A DNA stretch of 64,000 bases from Flavobacterium paronense (GCF_030409795.1 NZ_JAUFQN010000019.1:2542001-2606000), one strand, 5' to 3'; counted from the stretch's first letter, positions 1-9,378 are shown. The notes: generated by a model from the letters alone, not told the origin. Program-made: numbers and translations.

Positions 1-539
1 TCTGCTGTTTTTACGTCTCCAACAATTGGACAAATTAATTGTCCCAAAAAAGCACCAAGGTTTATTCCCATATAAAAAATAGTGAACGCTGTATCCAATT
101 TGCTTTTCTCTTGTTTTGGATACAAACTTCCCACCATTGATGAAATATTTGGTTTAAAAAAACCATTTCCAAAAATGATTATTCCCAATGCTATCCACAT
201 TAAAGTATTGGCCAAACTAATGTTTGAACCAAAAATACTAGCGCTGAAAAACAGCAATAATTGTCCTAGTGCCATCATCAAACCACCTAACAGAATACAA
301 TTTCTATTACCGAAAAAACGGTCGGAAATGAATCCGCCTAACATTGGTGTTAAGTAACAAAGTCCTAGAAAACCTCCGTAGATTAAAGAAGCATCTTCTT
401 CTTTCATCATTAGAGAATTTACAAGGAACAACGTTAAGATAGCTCGCATTCCGTAGAAGTTGAACCTTTCCCACATTTCTGTTCCAAATAATACCCAAAG
501 TCCTTTTGGATGTCCAGTTTTTACAGCTGTTTTACTCAT
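1..539 (-). CDS. POT/PTR2 family peptide:H+ symporter, N-terminal part (runs off the window)
   Basis: An open frame on the minus strand starts with ATG at 539 and stays open to the window edge (about 179 codons), so only the N-terminal third or so is present. Near the start it shows the ExxER signature of proton-dependent oligopeptide transporters (E21, E24, R25, followed by F26 and a FYG triplet). Further on are PTR2-type stretches GNGFFKPNISSMVG and FYMGINLGAF. The alternating hydrophobic segments fit an inner-membrane MFS protein that imports di- and tripeptides with protons. The first residues (MSKTAVKTGHPKG) are typical of Bacteroidota members. The family identity is firm; the substrate is known only by family. 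Confidence 0.9.
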   Translation of the reverse strand, partial: MSKTAVKTGHPKGLWVLFGTEMWERFNFYGMRAILTLFLVNSLMMKEEDASLIYGGFLGLCYLTPMLGGFISDRFFGNRNCILLGGLMMALGQLLLFFSASIFGSNISLANTLMWIALGIIIFGNGFFKPNISSMVGSLYPKQEKSKLDTAFTIFYMGINLGAFLGQLICPIVGDVKTA

Positions 540-699
540 ATTTTATTTTTTAGTTTGGTTTTGTTTAGTTTAATTTTATTTATAAAAACTGTCAATTTTA
601 GTGAAAAAATTACAATTAACAGTACTTTTTTGTGTTAAATGCAATTTTGAAAAATTCCTTATTGGGGAAGAAGATTGGAAATTAGATTTTTACAAACAA
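540..699. other. Intergenic region upstream of the POT transporter
   Basis: A 160-base AT-rich stretch between the start of the peptide transporter and the tRNA-Phe terminator. It should hold the transporter promoter, but no confident TTTG/TAnnTTTG pair could be placed. No gene is seen in it. Confidence 0.5.
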
Positions 700-730
700 A
701 AAACCCATCAACTTTTCAGTGATGGGTTTT
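700..730 (-). terminator. Intrinsic terminator of tRNA-Phe
   Basis: AAACCCATCA and TGATGGGTTT form a 10-bp stem around a short loop. On the minus strand it is followed by a T run, just after the 3' end of tRNA-Phe. Confidence 0.85.
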
Positions 731-734
731 GAAG

Positions 735-807
735 TGGTACCTCCAGGAATCGAACCAGGGACACATGGATTTTCAGTCCATTGCTCTACCAACTGAGCTA
801 AGGTACC
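735..807 (-). tRNA. tRNA-Phe (GAA)
   Basis: A 73-nt cloverleaf on the minus strand. The acceptor arms GGTACCT and AGGTACC pair fully. The D arm contains AGCTCAGTTGG, and the anticodon loop CTGAAAA carries GAA between stem halves ATGGA and TCCAT. The T arm is CCTGG/GGTTCGATT/CCTGG. The discriminator base is A, and the 3' CCA is not encoded, so it must be added after transcription. Confidence 0.97.
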
Positions 808-822
808 TTTTTAATGCGGGTG

Positions 823-853
823 CAAATATAGGATGATTTTTAATTTATCCAAA
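823..853 (-). promoter_or_regulatory. Promoter of tRNA-Phe (Bacteroidota type)
   Basis: On the minus strand a TTTG (850-853) is separated by exactly 19 bases from TATATTTG (823-830). This is a perfect fit to the sigma-ABfr form TTTG-N19-TAnnTTTG. The -7 box ends 15 bases before the tRNA 5' end. Confidence 0.85.
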
Positions 854-904
854 ACAAATACTAAAAAAAAACTATTCGTAACTTTGGACACCAAAAATAG
901 TGTT

Positions 905-1636
905 ATGCTTTTAACCATTGATGTTGGAAATACTCGAATCAAAGCGGCTGTCTTTGAACAAAATAGGCTTATTGAAATTTTTGTTTTTAGCAATGAAGAA
1001 CTAATACAGAAGACAAATTATATTCTGAATCAGTATCAAAAAGTCAAAAATTTAGTTGTTGCATCAGTAGGAAATGTAGAAAAAGATTTGTTTTTATCTT
1101 TAAAAGACAAGGTTGAAATTCATTTTATAACTCACGAAAGTAGATTCCCTTTTACCAATTTATATAGCACTCCTACTACACTTGGTATTGACAGAATGGT
1201 TTTGGCTTCTGGAGCTGTTATTCAATTTCCAAATCAAAATAGATTAGTTATTGATTTAGGAACTTGTATAACCTATGATTTTATAGATGAAAAAGATAAT
1301 TATTTGGGTGGCGCTATTTCTCCCGGAATTCGTTTGCGTTATGAATCATTGCATCAACAAACAGCTAAATTACCTTTGTTAACAAAAAACCATCCAGATA
1401 ATTTTATTGGAAATTCTACACAAGAAGCTATCCATTCTGGTGTAATCAACGGAGTTGCTCTTGAAATTGACGGCTTTATTAAACTATACAAATCGCAATA
1501 CGCTAAATTTATCATAATTTTAACCGGAGGCGATGCAGAATTTTTGGCTATACGATTAAAAAATACCATATTTGCCAATTCAAATTTTCTTTTAGAAAGT
1601 CTGAACCAAACATTTCAATACAATCAAAATGATTAA
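905..1636 (+). CDS. coaX: Type III pantothenate kinase
   Basis: Phosphorylates pantothenate, the first step of coenzyme A synthesis, in the cytoplasm. The 243-residue product starts MLLTIDVGNTRIK, with the ASKHA phosphate-binding motif DxGNT at D6, then GIDRM and the second ATPase motif VIDLGTCITYDF followed by GGAISPG. An in-frame ATG exists 24 codons upstream (833). It is rejected because it lies just after the tRNA promoter and would add a tail before the usual MLLTIDVGN start. The last codons overlap the next gene by 8 bases, so the two are probably translated together. Confidence 0.95.
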   Translation: MLLTIDVGNTRIKAAVFEQNRLIEIFVFSNEELIQKTNYILNQYQKVKNLVVASVGNVEKDLFLSLKDKVEIHFITHESRFPFTNLYSTPTTLGIDRMVLASGAVIQFPNQNRLVIDLGTCITYDFIDEKDNYLGGAISPGIRLRYESLHQQTAKLPLLTKNHPDNFIGNSTQEAIHSGVINGVALEIDGFIKLYKSQYAKFIIILTGGDAEFLAIRLKNTIFANSNFLLESLNQTFQYNQND

Positions 1637-2900
1637 AAAAATTATAGTAAGCATCTGTTTACTTTTTTCACTGGCAATTTTTGCTCAAGAAGGAACCTCA
1701 TCCCCTTATTCTTTTTACGGAATTGGCGATATAAAATTTAAAGGGACTATAGAAAATCGTTCTATGGGAAGCCTTTCGGTTTTTCCGGATAGTATACACC
1801 TAAATATTCAAAACCCCGCTCAATTTGCAAGTTTAAAATTGACGAGTTTTGCTCTTGGAGGCACCTATGCTAACACAAAATCTAAAACAGAAACGCAAGA
1901 AGCTAAAGCAAGACGAACTTCATTAGATTACATGGCTATTGGAATTCCAGTTGGAAAATTAGGCATTGGTTTTGGACTTATTCCTTATTCTTCTGTGGGA
2001 TATAAAATTGGAAAAACTACCTATATTACCAATACCAACAATGACACTATACGAAGTATTTATTCAAAATATAACGGTATTGGAGGTGTAAATAAAGTCT
2101 TCTTAGGTTTTGGATACCGTCTTACCAAAAATATAAATATTGGAGCAGACCTTCAATATAATTTTGGAACTATTGAAACTAAAGATTTACAATATCAAAC
2201 TGATTTACAATATGGTTCCAGAGAGAATAACGTTTCTGATTTACGGGGCGTTAATTTTGATTTAGGCATAACCTACCAAACAAAAGTAAACGCAAAACAA
2301 TCTTTCTTTGGTAGTTTAACCTACACGCCAGAAGCCACTTTGACAGTTGGAAATACAAGGAATGTTGAAATTGTTCAACTTTTAAGTACCAGTGCAGTTA
2401 CCGTTATTGAAAGACAAAATGTACCTGTAGCAGATACCAAAATAAAACTACCTTCGAAACTTAGTTTTGGTGCTGGTTTTGGCGAAGTGAAAAAATGGTT
2501 AGTTGGAGGCGAAGTGACTCTTTTAAACAACAGTGTGATGTCTAATCGTTTTAACGATATACAAGGTGCTACCTTTGAAAATGCTGTTCGCTATAGTTTA
2601 GGTGGATTTTTCATTCCAAATTATAATTCTTACGCCAAGTACTATAAGAGAATTGTTTATCGTGGTGGATTGCGTTATGAAAATACCGGATTAGTCCTTC
2701 AAAATAAATCTATTAATGATTTTGCTGCTAACATTGGTTTTGGAATGCCATTAAGCGGTACATTTACTAACATTAATATTGGACTTGAAATTGGTAAAAG
2801 AGGCACAAAATATTATAACTTAGTAGAAGAAAATTACATTAACTTGAGCATTGGTTTATCTTTAAGCGATAAGTGGTTTGTAAAACGTAAATTCGACTAA
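1629..2900 (+). CDS. Predicted outer-membrane beta-barrel protein
   Basis: A 423-residue protein with a signal peptide (basic start, hydrophobic core, cleavage near IFAQ-EG at residue 20). A long series of alternating strands rich in G, Y, F and N follows, as in outer-membrane beta-barrels. Early features such as SSPYSFYGIGD and NPAQFA resemble the lipid-channel-like proteins that Flavobacteria carry beside coaX and lptC. No enzymatic motif is seen. The gene overlaps coaX by 8 bases and is followed after 12 bases by a TPR protein, so it sits in an envelope operon. The transported substrate is unknown. Confidence 0.75.
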   Translation: MIKKIIVSICLLFSLAIFAQEGTSSPYSFYGIGDIKFKGTIENRSMGSLSVFPDSIHLNIQNPAQFASLKLTSFALGGTYANTKSKTETQEAKARRTSLDYMAIGIPVGKLGIGFGLIPYSSVGYKIGKTTYITNTNNDTIRSIYSKYNGIGGVNKVFLGFGYRLTKNINIGADLQYNFGTIETKDLQYQTDLQYGSRENNVSDLRGVNFDLGITYQTKVNAKQSFFGSLTYTPEATLTVGNTRNVEIVQLLSTSAVTVIERQNVPVADTKIKLPSKLSFGAGFGEVKKWLVGGEVTLLNNSVMSNRFNDIQGATFENAVRYSLGGFFIPNYNSYAKYYKRIVYRGGLRYENTGLVLQNKSINDFAANIGFGMPLSGTFTNINIGLEIGKRGTKYYNLVEENYINLSIGLSLSDKWFVKRKFD

Positions 2901-2912
2901 AACTAAAAATTT

Positions 2913-4184
2913 ATGAAGGCAATTATTTTCATATTTGGCATTTTGTTTATTACAAATAGCAATGCTCAAAAGTTTGATTGCGCTTCAAAAATAATAGAAT
3001 ACCAAGAACTCTTTAAAGCAAAGAAAATTACAGAATCTTTCGATGCTTGGAGTGATGTTAGAAAAAATTGCCCAAAAGAAAACGAAGCTATTTATACGAA
3101 TGGACTTCAAATTCTGCAATACAAAATTGACAATGCAGCTTCGCCCGAAGAAAAAGAAAAACTGGTTCGCGATGTCCTGAAATTGTATGACCAATACAAC
3201 AAAAACTTTCCTTTAAACACACCAGATTTCGAAGTAAATAAAGCAATGGTATTGATTGCTAATAAAATTGACTCCAAAGACGAAATCTTCAATCTATTAG
3301 ATAGCGGGTTTGCCAAAGCTTCACAAAATATCATCGATGCCAACGCTATCTTTACGTATTTTAGTATGTATTGTGAAAAATTTAATAGCGGCGACAAGAA
3401 AATAACGGCCAATGCTGTTTTAGAAAAATACTCATTAGTTAATTCCTTACTTAATCAATTACAAACATCAAAACCCGAAAACAGAGATTATAAAACGGCA
3501 CAAAACGCCATTGATAACTTGATAAAAGATTTGGCAACCTGTGAAAATCTAGACGCTTTTTACTCAAAAAATTATCCCGACAATCAAGAAAATACCGATT
3601 GGATTACTTCTGCTTTAATGAGCCTTTCAGGAAAATGCAGTAACAAACCAATTTTTATGACCTTGGCTGAAAAACTATATGCACTTAAAGTTACAGCACA
3701 ATCTGCAAACTTCTTGGCGTTGGGAAATCTTAAACAAAGAAAATTTACTGAAGCAATTAAGTTTTATAATGAATCGGCGGAATTACAAACAAATTCTTTA
3801 GAAAAAGCCAAAATATATTACACCCTTGCTACTGGTTTATTGGCAAACGATTTACCAAAATCAAAAGAATACCTAAACAAAGCTTTAACTTCCGATTCAA
3901 AAATGGGGAAAGCCTATTTATTCTTGGCACAACTTTACAGCAATAGCGCTAACGACTGTGGCAAAACTGATTTTGAAAAAAAAGCAGTTTATTATTTGGC
4001 AATTCAAACGGCACAAAAAGCTGGAATTGCTGAACCAAGATTAAAACCAACCGCAGATAAAATGGCAAAAGATTTCGAGGCGAAATCGGTAACAACAGCC
4101 GAAATTTCTAAAGCAAAAATGAATGGGATATCGCTAACCATTGGTTGTTGGATTAATGAAACCATTACTTTTCCAGCAAAATAA
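2913..4184 (+). CDS. Periplasmic TPR-repeat protein
   Basis: A 423-residue secreted protein. A short signal peptide ends near SNAQ (residue 19). Helix pairs typical of tetratricopeptide repeats then follow, clearest around residues 265-350 (ANFLALGNLKQRKFTEAIKFY and KAYLFLAQLYSNS). Such proteins act as protein-protein scaffolds. It lies between a barrel protein and lptC, its stop codon overlapping the lptC start by one base. This suggests a role in outer-membrane assembly, but that is inferred from position only. Confidence 0.75.
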   Translation: MKAIIFIFGILFITNSNAQKFDCASKIIEYQELFKAKKITESFDAWSDVRKNCPKENEAIYTNGLQILQYKIDNAASPEEKEKLVRDVLKLYDQYNKNFPLNTPDFEVNKAMVLIANKIDSKDEIFNLLDSGFAKASQNIIDANAIFTYFSMYCEKFNSGDKKITANAVLEKYSLVNSLLNQLQTSKPENRDYKTAQNAIDNLIKDLATCENLDAFYSKNYPDNQENTDWITSALMSLSGKCSNKPIFMTLAEKLYALKVTAQSANFLALGNLKQRKFTEAIKFYNESAELQTNSLEKAKIYYTLATGLLANDLPKSKEYLNKALTSDSKMGKAYLFLAQLYSNSANDCGKTDFEKKAVYYLAIQTAQKAGIAEPRLKPTADKMAKDFEAKSVTTAEISKAKMNGISLTIGCWINETITFPAK

Positions 4185-4735
4185 TGACGTATTTAATTAG
4201 AAATAGCGCCTCATTTATTCTATCAATCCTTTTTTGTTTTATTGTAATTGGATGTGAAAGTAACTTTCGTGATGTTCAAAAAATGGGTTTTGCCGAATTT
4301 TCACCAAGTGGTGATGCTGATGATATTAATTTAAAATACACCGATTCGGGGAGAATAACAGCCAATTTGATAAGTCCAAAAATGTTAGATTATGCCACAG
4401 TAGAATTCCCGTTTACCGAATTCCCAAAAGGCATTCATTTGACGTTATTTGATAAAAACGGAAAGCAAACCTATATTGATGCCAAGTATGCGGTATCTCA
4501 TAAAGACACCAATCTTATAGATTTACAGGACAATGTGAAAATCTCCAATCAAAATGGCGAATTGCTTGAAACAGAGCAATTATATTACGACCAAAAAAAC
4601 GAATGGTTTTTTACCGAAAAAAAGTTTAAATTTACTTCACCAAAAGGAGTTTCTTATGGCGAAGGAATTGATTTTAGCAAAGATTTCAAAAAAGTTAACT
4701 CACAAAAAATATCTGGAGAAGTCCAGTCAGAATAA
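4184..4735 (+). CDS. lptC: LptC-family LPS export protein (lipoprotein)
   Basis: LptC passes lipopolysaccharide from the LptBFG ABC transporter to the periplasmic LptA bridge. The 183-residue product begins with a hydrophobic segment ending in a lipobox-like VIGC (C24), so it is a lipoprotein form, common in Bacteroidota. It then has the beta-jellyroll pattern of the LptC/OstA fold, including DAKYAVSHKDTNLIDLQDNV and GELLETEQLYYDQ. The start ATG overlaps the stop of the TPR gene. Assignment rests on this pattern and on its usual place upstream of a CNNM/CorC protein and PpiD. Confidence 0.85.
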   Translation: MTYLIRNSASFILSILFCFIVIGCESNFRDVQKMGFAEFSPSGDADDINLKYTDSGRITANLISPKMLDYATVEFPFTEFPKGIHLTLFDKNGKQTYIDAKYAVSHKDTNLIDLQDNVKISNQNGELLETEQLYYDQKNEWFFTEKKFKFTSPKGVSYGEGIDFSKDFKKVNSQKISGEVQSE

Positions 4736-4740
4736 CCACT

Positions 4741-4938
4741 ATGAACTATTTAAGATTTACACAATACGCGTATTTAATTGCAGGTTTTATATTTGCCTTT
4801 GACGCCTATCAGAAATTTGAAGCCGGCGAAACAAACAAAGCCTATATCAGTATCGCATTCACCGCTGTTGGTATTTTCATGTTTTTCTTCAGAAGAAGGT
4901 TTGCCAAAAAGTTTGACGACCACAACAAAAAACTTTAA
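4741..4938 (+). CDS. Small two-helix membrane protein, conserved hypothetical
   Basis: A 65-residue protein with two hydrophobic segments (about residues 10-20 and 35-50) and a basic tail, FFRRRFAKKFDDHNKKL. It sits 5 bases after lptC and 3 bases before the CNNM gene, so it is probably an operon member. The function is not recognised. Its small size and fixed position suggest a membrane accessory protein, but nothing in the sequence proves this. Confidence 0.7.
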   Translation: MNYLRFTQYAYLIAGFIFAFDAYQKFEAGETNKAYISIAFTAVGIFMFFFRRRFAKKFDDHNKKL

Positions 4939-4941
4939 TTA

Positions 4942-6201
4942 ATGGAAATCGGAATAATCATTCTATGCTTGATACTTTCCGCTTTTTTCTCTGGAATGGA
5001 AATCGCTTTTGTTTCCTCAAACAAAATTTATCTTGAAATTGAAAAAAAACAAGATGATTTTATTTCCAAAATCTTAACCAAACTTACCCAAAAACCATCC
5101 AAGTTTATTGCCACCATGCTCGTGGGAAACAATGTTTCTATGGTTGTTTACGGGTTTTTTATGGGTGGTTTACTGATGCGTTGGTTTGAAACCATGGGAT
5201 TACATTTAACCGATTTTTCCAATTTATTGTTGCAAACAACCATTTCAACACTTATTGTTTTAATGACTTCTGAGTTTTTACCAAAAGTGTTTTTTCAAAT
5301 CTACGCTAATAGTTTTATCAAATTCTTTGCGCTGCCAGCCTATTTTTTCTACAAACTCTTTTATTACATTTCCTCATTTTTGATTTGGGTTTCCGATTAT
5401 GTCTTGCGAAAATTTTTCAAAACCGAAGGTGATCAAATCAATTTGTCTTTTAGTAAAGTAGAATTGGGAAATTATATTTCAGAACAAATGAATGCCGTTC
5501 AAGATCATGAAACTGTTGATTCAGAAATTCAGATTTTTCAAAATGCTTTAGAGTTTTCTGGTGTTAAAGCTAGAGAAATCATGACGCCAAGGACTGAACT
5601 TGTAGCAGTTGATTTATACAGTTCTATAGTTGATTTGAGGGACCTTTTTATCGAAACAGGTTATTCAAAAATATTAGTTTACATCAATACGCTTGACGAT
5701 ATTGTGGGTTATGTTCATTCGTTTGAACTTTTTAAAAAACCAAGAAGCGTAAAATCAATTATGATTGCGGTAGAATTCGTTCCCGAAACCATTTTGATAA
5801 AAGACGCTATGAATTTGTTGACCAAAAAACGAAAAAGTGTTGCCGTAATTTTAGACGAATATGGCGGAACTTCAGGCATTGTAACCATTGAAGATATCGT
5901 CGAAGAATTGTTTGGAGAAATTGAAGACGAACACGATTCTGATGAAGAATTGACGGAAAACAAAGTCGATGATTCAACTTATGTTTTTTCAACGCGTTTG
6001 GATGTTGAATATTTAAATGAAACCTACAAATTCAATATTCCCGAAAGCGATTCTTATGAAACTTTAGGCGGATTTATTGTTGACTTTTCTAAAGAAATTC
6101 CGCTAAAAGGAACACAAATAACCATTGGTAATTTTCAATTTATCATTGAAGAAGCGACGAATAAGAAAATCGAATTGGTAAAAATGACGGTATTAGATTA
6201 A
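4942..6201 (+). CDS. CNNM/CorC (HlyC)-family transporter-like protein
   Basis: A 419-residue membrane protein in three parts. An N-terminal DUF21/CNNM transmembrane domain spans residues 1 to about 190, beginning IILCLILSAFFSGMEIAF. A CBS pair spans about 205-320 and includes VKAREIMTPRTELVAVD and SVAVILDEYGGTSGIVT. A C-terminal CorC/HlyC domain covers about 335-415. Family members are linked to Mg2+/Co2+ efflux; the hemolysin name is historical. In Flavobacteria a paralogue, GldE, assists gliding, and the sequence alone does not exclude such a role, so no symbol is given. It follows the small membrane protein by 3 bases. Confidence 0.88.
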   Translation: MEIGIIILCLILSAFFSGMEIAFVSSNKIYLEIEKKQDDFISKILTKLTQKPSKFIATMLVGNNVSMVVYGFFMGGLLMRWFETMGLHLTDFSNLLLQTTISTLIVLMTSEFLPKVFFQIYANSFIKFFALPAYFFYKLFYYISSFLIWVSDYVLRKFFKTEGDQINLSFSKVELGNYISEQMNAVQDHETVDSEIQIFQNALEFSGVKAREIMTPRTELVAVDLYSSIVDLRDLFIETGYSKILVYINTLDDIVGYVHSFELFKKPRSVKSIMIAVEFVPETILIKDAMNLLTKKRKSVAVILDEYGGTSGIVTIEDIVEELFGEIEDEHDSDEELTENKVDDSTYVFSTRLDVEYLNETYKFNIPESDSYETLGGFIVDFSKEIPLKGTQITIGNFQFIIEEATNKKIELVKMTVLD

Positions 6202-6309
6202 TTTCTGAAAAAAAATCAAAAATTAGATGAAATTATAACTGTGTGAGTATTATTATTTCACATATAATTGTATTTTCGCAAACTGAATTAAAAATTAACA
6301 AAAATAGAA

Positions 6310-8406
6310 ATGGCAGTTTTATCAAAAATTAGAAAACGTTCTGGCTTACTTTTATTAGCGATAGGTTTTGCTTTATTGTCTTTTGTTGTACAAGATTTGT
6401 TTACAAAAGGTTTTAAAAGTTTGTCAAAAGACGTAGGAAGCGTAAATGGAAAAGATATTTCTTTCGATGAGTTTAGAATAAAAGTAGCAAATACTGAAAA
6501 GAATGCTCAAGGGCAAAACATGACTTCGATGCAAGCTTCAAACCAAGTTTGGAACCAAGAAGTTCAAGTGGCGCTGCTTAACGCTGAGTTCGAAAAATTA
6601 GGAATCCGTGTTGGCGAAAAACACATTGTTGAAGCGTTCAAAGCGGATCCAAATATTGGTTCAAACCAAATGTTCTTAAACGCCGCTGGAAAATTTGACT
6701 TAAATAAGTTTAAGGATTATTTCAAACAAGTTCCAAACGGAATGGAAATGTTGAAAGATCAAGAAAAAAATGCTGAGTTAAGAGCAAAGTATGATATCTA
6801 CAATTCGATGATAAAAGGTGGAATGTATACTACTCAAACTGAAGGAAAATTCAAATACGAAGCAGAAGCTAACAAAGTGAGTTTTGATTATGTAATGGTT
6901 CCTTTTTCTACGATAAAAGATAGCGATGTAAAAGTAACTGATGATGAAATCATTGCTTACATGAAAACGAAAGAGAAGAAATTCAAATCGGAAGAATCTC
7001 GTGAGTTGGATTATGTGTTGATAGCTGAGAAACCATCAGCACAAGACGAAGCTGAAATTAAGAAAAATGTTGATGCCTTATTATTGCCAAGTGTTCGTTA
7101 TAATAAAGAAACAGGTAAAAATGACACCATTCAAGGCTTTAGAACAGTAACTGATAATGCTGACTTTGTAAACGCAAATTCTGATGTTCCGTTTGATTCA
7201 ACTTATATTTCAAAACAAGATTTACCCGCTGAAAGCGCTGAGCAATTATTTAATTTACCAGTAGGTCAAGTTTACGGCCCATACATGAAAGGTAATTACT
7301 ATTGTATTTCAAAAGGATTAGGCAGAAAATCGGGGGCAAAAGTAAAAGCAAGTCACATCCTAATCAGTTGGGAAGGAACAAAAGTTCCTAACAAAAAAGA
7401 AAAAAGAACCAAAGAACAAGCTAAAGCTAAAGCAGAAGGTTTATTAGCACAAGCCCAAGCAAATCCTGGAATGTTCATGATGTTAGCCATGTCAAATTCT
7501 GATGATTCCTCTGCTCAACAAGGTGGCGATTTAGGTTATTTTGCGCCTGGACAAATGGTAAAACCGTTCAATGATTTTGTTTTCAATAATCCTATCGGAA
7601 AAATTGGTTTGGTTGAAACAGAATTTGGTTACCACATTATCCAAGTAACTGACAAGCAAGATGCGGTTAAACTAGCAACTATTGCTCAAAAAATTCAACC
7701 TTCTGAAGCTACGAATGATAAAATCTATACACAGGCAACCAAATTTGAAATGGATGCAGCCAATAAAGATTTTGCAGCTTTGGTAAAAGAAGCCAAATTA
7801 ACTGCAAGTCCAGCAACCAGAGTAAAAGCTATCGATGAGAATTTTGGCACATTAAGCAATCAAAGACAAATTGTAAAATGGGCTTTTGATGGTGACACTA
7901 AAATTGGTAGCGTAAAACGATTTGAAATCGTAAATGTTGGTCATGTTATTGCTAAATTGAAAAGCATTGCGGCAAAAGGATTAATGTCAGTTGAAGAAGC
8001 AAGACCTCAAGTGGAGAACATCTTGAAAAACAAAAAGAAAACAGCTAAAATAGAAGCTAAAATGAAAGGCGCTTCAATAGCAGCAATAGCAGCAGCAAAT
8101 AAAGTTACTGTTATGAACGCAGTTGATTTAACTATTGAAAATCCTTCTATCCCTAATGCAGGTTATGAACCAAAAGTAGTAGGTTTAGCATTTTCATCTA
8201 AAGCTGGTCAAGTTTCAAAACCTATTGAAGGAAATTCAGGAGTGTATGTAATCGCTACGAAAGCCGTTACCAAAGCACCAGCAATAACCAAATATGACGA
8301 TTACATTGCTAAAGTAAAACAACAAGCTGTTGGAAATTCAGGAAGATTTATGCAAGCGTTGAAAGACGATGCTGATATTGAAGACAACAGAGCTGATTTT
8401 TATTAA
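6310..8406 (+). CDS. PpiD-like peptidylprolyl isomerase / periplasmic foldase
   Basis: A 698-residue protein anchored by one N-terminal membrane segment (residues 12-29, SGLLLLAIGFALLSFVVQ). A SurA-N-like chaperone region follows. The parvulin (PpiC) domain spans about 345-455, with KASHILISWEG at its start, GGDLGYFAPGQMVKPFNDFVF in the middle and TEFGYHIIQVTD at its end. A second, degenerate parvulin-like segment lies near the C-terminus. It catalyses proline isomerisation and folds secreted and outer-membrane proteins. It has its own 108-base upstream region and ends at a bidirectional terminator. Confidence 0.9.
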   Translation: MAVLSKIRKRSGLLLLAIGFALLSFVVQDLFTKGFKSLSKDVGSVNGKDISFDEFRIKVANTEKNAQGQNMTSMQASNQVWNQEVQVALLNAEFEKLGIRVGEKHIVEAFKADPNIGSNQMFLNAAGKFDLNKFKDYFKQVPNGMEMLKDQEKNAELRAKYDIYNSMIKGGMYTTQTEGKFKYEAEANKVSFDYVMVPFSTIKDSDVKVTDDEIIAYMKTKEKKFKSEESRELDYVLIAEKPSAQDEAEIKKNVDALLLPSVRYNKETGKNDTIQGFRTVTDNADFVNANSDVPFDSTYISKQDLPAESAEQLFNLPVGQVYGPYMKGNYYCISKGLGRKSGAKVKASHILISWEGTKVPNKKEKRTKEQAKAKAEGLLAQAQANPGMFMMLAMSNSDDSSAQQGGDLGYFAPGQMVKPFNDFVFNNPIGKIGLVETEFGYHIIQVTDKQDAVKLATIAQKIQPSEATNDKIYTQATKFEMDAANKDFAALVKEAKLTASPATRVKAIDENFGTLSNQRQIVKWAFDGDTKIGSVKRFEIVNVGHVIAKLKSIAAKGLMSVEEARPQVENILKNKKKTAKIEAKMKGASIAAIAAANKVTVMNAVDLTIENPSIPNAGYEPKVVGLAFSSKAGQVSKPIEGNSGVYVIATKAVTKAPAITKYDDYIAKVKQQAVGNSGRFMQALKDDADIEDNRADFY

Positions 8407-8427
8407 TTAGCAATCTGAATGAAATAT

Positions 8428-8460
8428 AAAACCCGTCTCAATACTAACGAGACGGGTTTT
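8428..8460. terminator. Bidirectional terminator between the PpiD-like gene and the GYDIA kinase
   Basis: AAAACCCGTCTC and GAGACGGGTTTT form a perfect 12-bp stem with a 9-base loop. A/T runs on both sides let it serve both converging genes. Confidence 0.9.
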
Positions 8461-8461
8461 T

Positions 8462-9376
8462 TTATAATATCATTTCACTATAAGGAATCACTACATCAAA
8501 CCCTTTTTCTTTGAAATACTCAGCTGGGTTTTCTTTGGAGATACTCATCACAAAATCGCCACCCCAAGCGCCTAGACTTTTTATCACGCCATCAAAATCA
8601 GGGAACAATGCTTCTTTAACGGTTGGTAATTCTAAAATAGCACTCAATTCAATTTCGTGATTTTGTAAGGCGATGCCAAATTCTTTTAAAGTTGTCGCTT
8701 CGATTACCTCTTTTGTAATTGAATTAATTACTTTCAATGCATTTTGAATATTTCCTTGTTTGCCATAATAAGATGCAATCGCCGCTTTACTGTTTTGCTT
8801 TTTATTGAGATAAATAAAAAAGATTTTAGCTGTAAAATCAGGTTTGAAATTTACTATTTCAACCACTGGTTTTTCATTGACCAACTGATATACAATTGGA
8901 CTGTTAGTTTGAGCGCAGGCAATATCGTAACCGCTACCTCCAAAACTTCTTTTTAATAGCTCAAAAGCGTCGATTTGTAGCCATTGGGCAATGTTGTTGA
9001 TTAAAGTAGAAGAAGTGCCTAAACCCCAAAATTTTGGAAACGTCAATTCGGTTCTAATAGTATATCCTTTTGACTTTGTAATTAAATCAGGATTCATTCT
9101 AAAAGCCTCGTGTAAAATCTCGATTAAAGTGTTCTTACTGTTTTTAGCCTCATCAAAACGCTCTTTTCTAATGATGGATACAAACGGAATAGTATCCTCA
9201 AACCAAATGCTTCCATCGCTGTCAAAACTTTTCCAATGAATAATTTGTCCTTCAGCTTCTTCAATGATTAGATTTTGACCGAACTTGGTAGGCAAGGCAA
9301 ACGCTTTGGCACCATCGAGCACCAAATATTCTCCTGTGATGAGTAATTTCCCGTTACTGTAAAAGGTTTGTTTCAA
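8462..9376 (-). CDS. GYDIA-family GHMP kinase (candidate mevalonate-pathway kinase)
   Basis: A 304-residue small-molecule kinase. It has the N-terminal SNGKLLITGEY of GHMP kinases (residues 7-17), a shortened ATP-binding motif WGLGTSSTL in place of the classic PxGxGLGSSAA, the name-giving GGSGYDIACA, and a C-terminal glycine motif SLGAWGGDFVM. It follows the HMG-CoA reductase gene by two bases on the same strand, which ties it to the mevalonate pathway. The exact substrate is not known from sequence. Phosphomevalonate is the obvious candidate because mevalonate kinase and diphosphomevalonate decarboxylase are encoded elsewhere in the window. Confidence 0.85.
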   Translation of the reverse strand: MKQTFYSNGKLLITGEYLVLDGAKAFALPTKFGQNLIIEEAEGQIIHWKSFDSDGSIWFEDTIPFVSIIRKERFDEAKNSKNTLIEILHEAFRMNPDLITKSKGYTIRTELTFPKFWGLGTSSTLINNIAQWLQIDAFELLKRSFGGSGYDIACAQTNSPIVYQLVNEKPVVEIVNFKPDFTAKIFFIYLNKKQNSKAAIASYYGKQGNIQNALKVINSITKEVIEATTLKEFGIALQNHEIELSAILELPTVKEALFPDFDGVIKSLGAWGGDFVMSISKENPAEYFKEKGFDVVIPYSEMIL

Positions 9377-9378
9377 AA

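Noticed and set aside
833..904. Longer start for coaX
   Set aside because: The extension has no family match and overlaps the tRNA-Phe promoter on the other strand.
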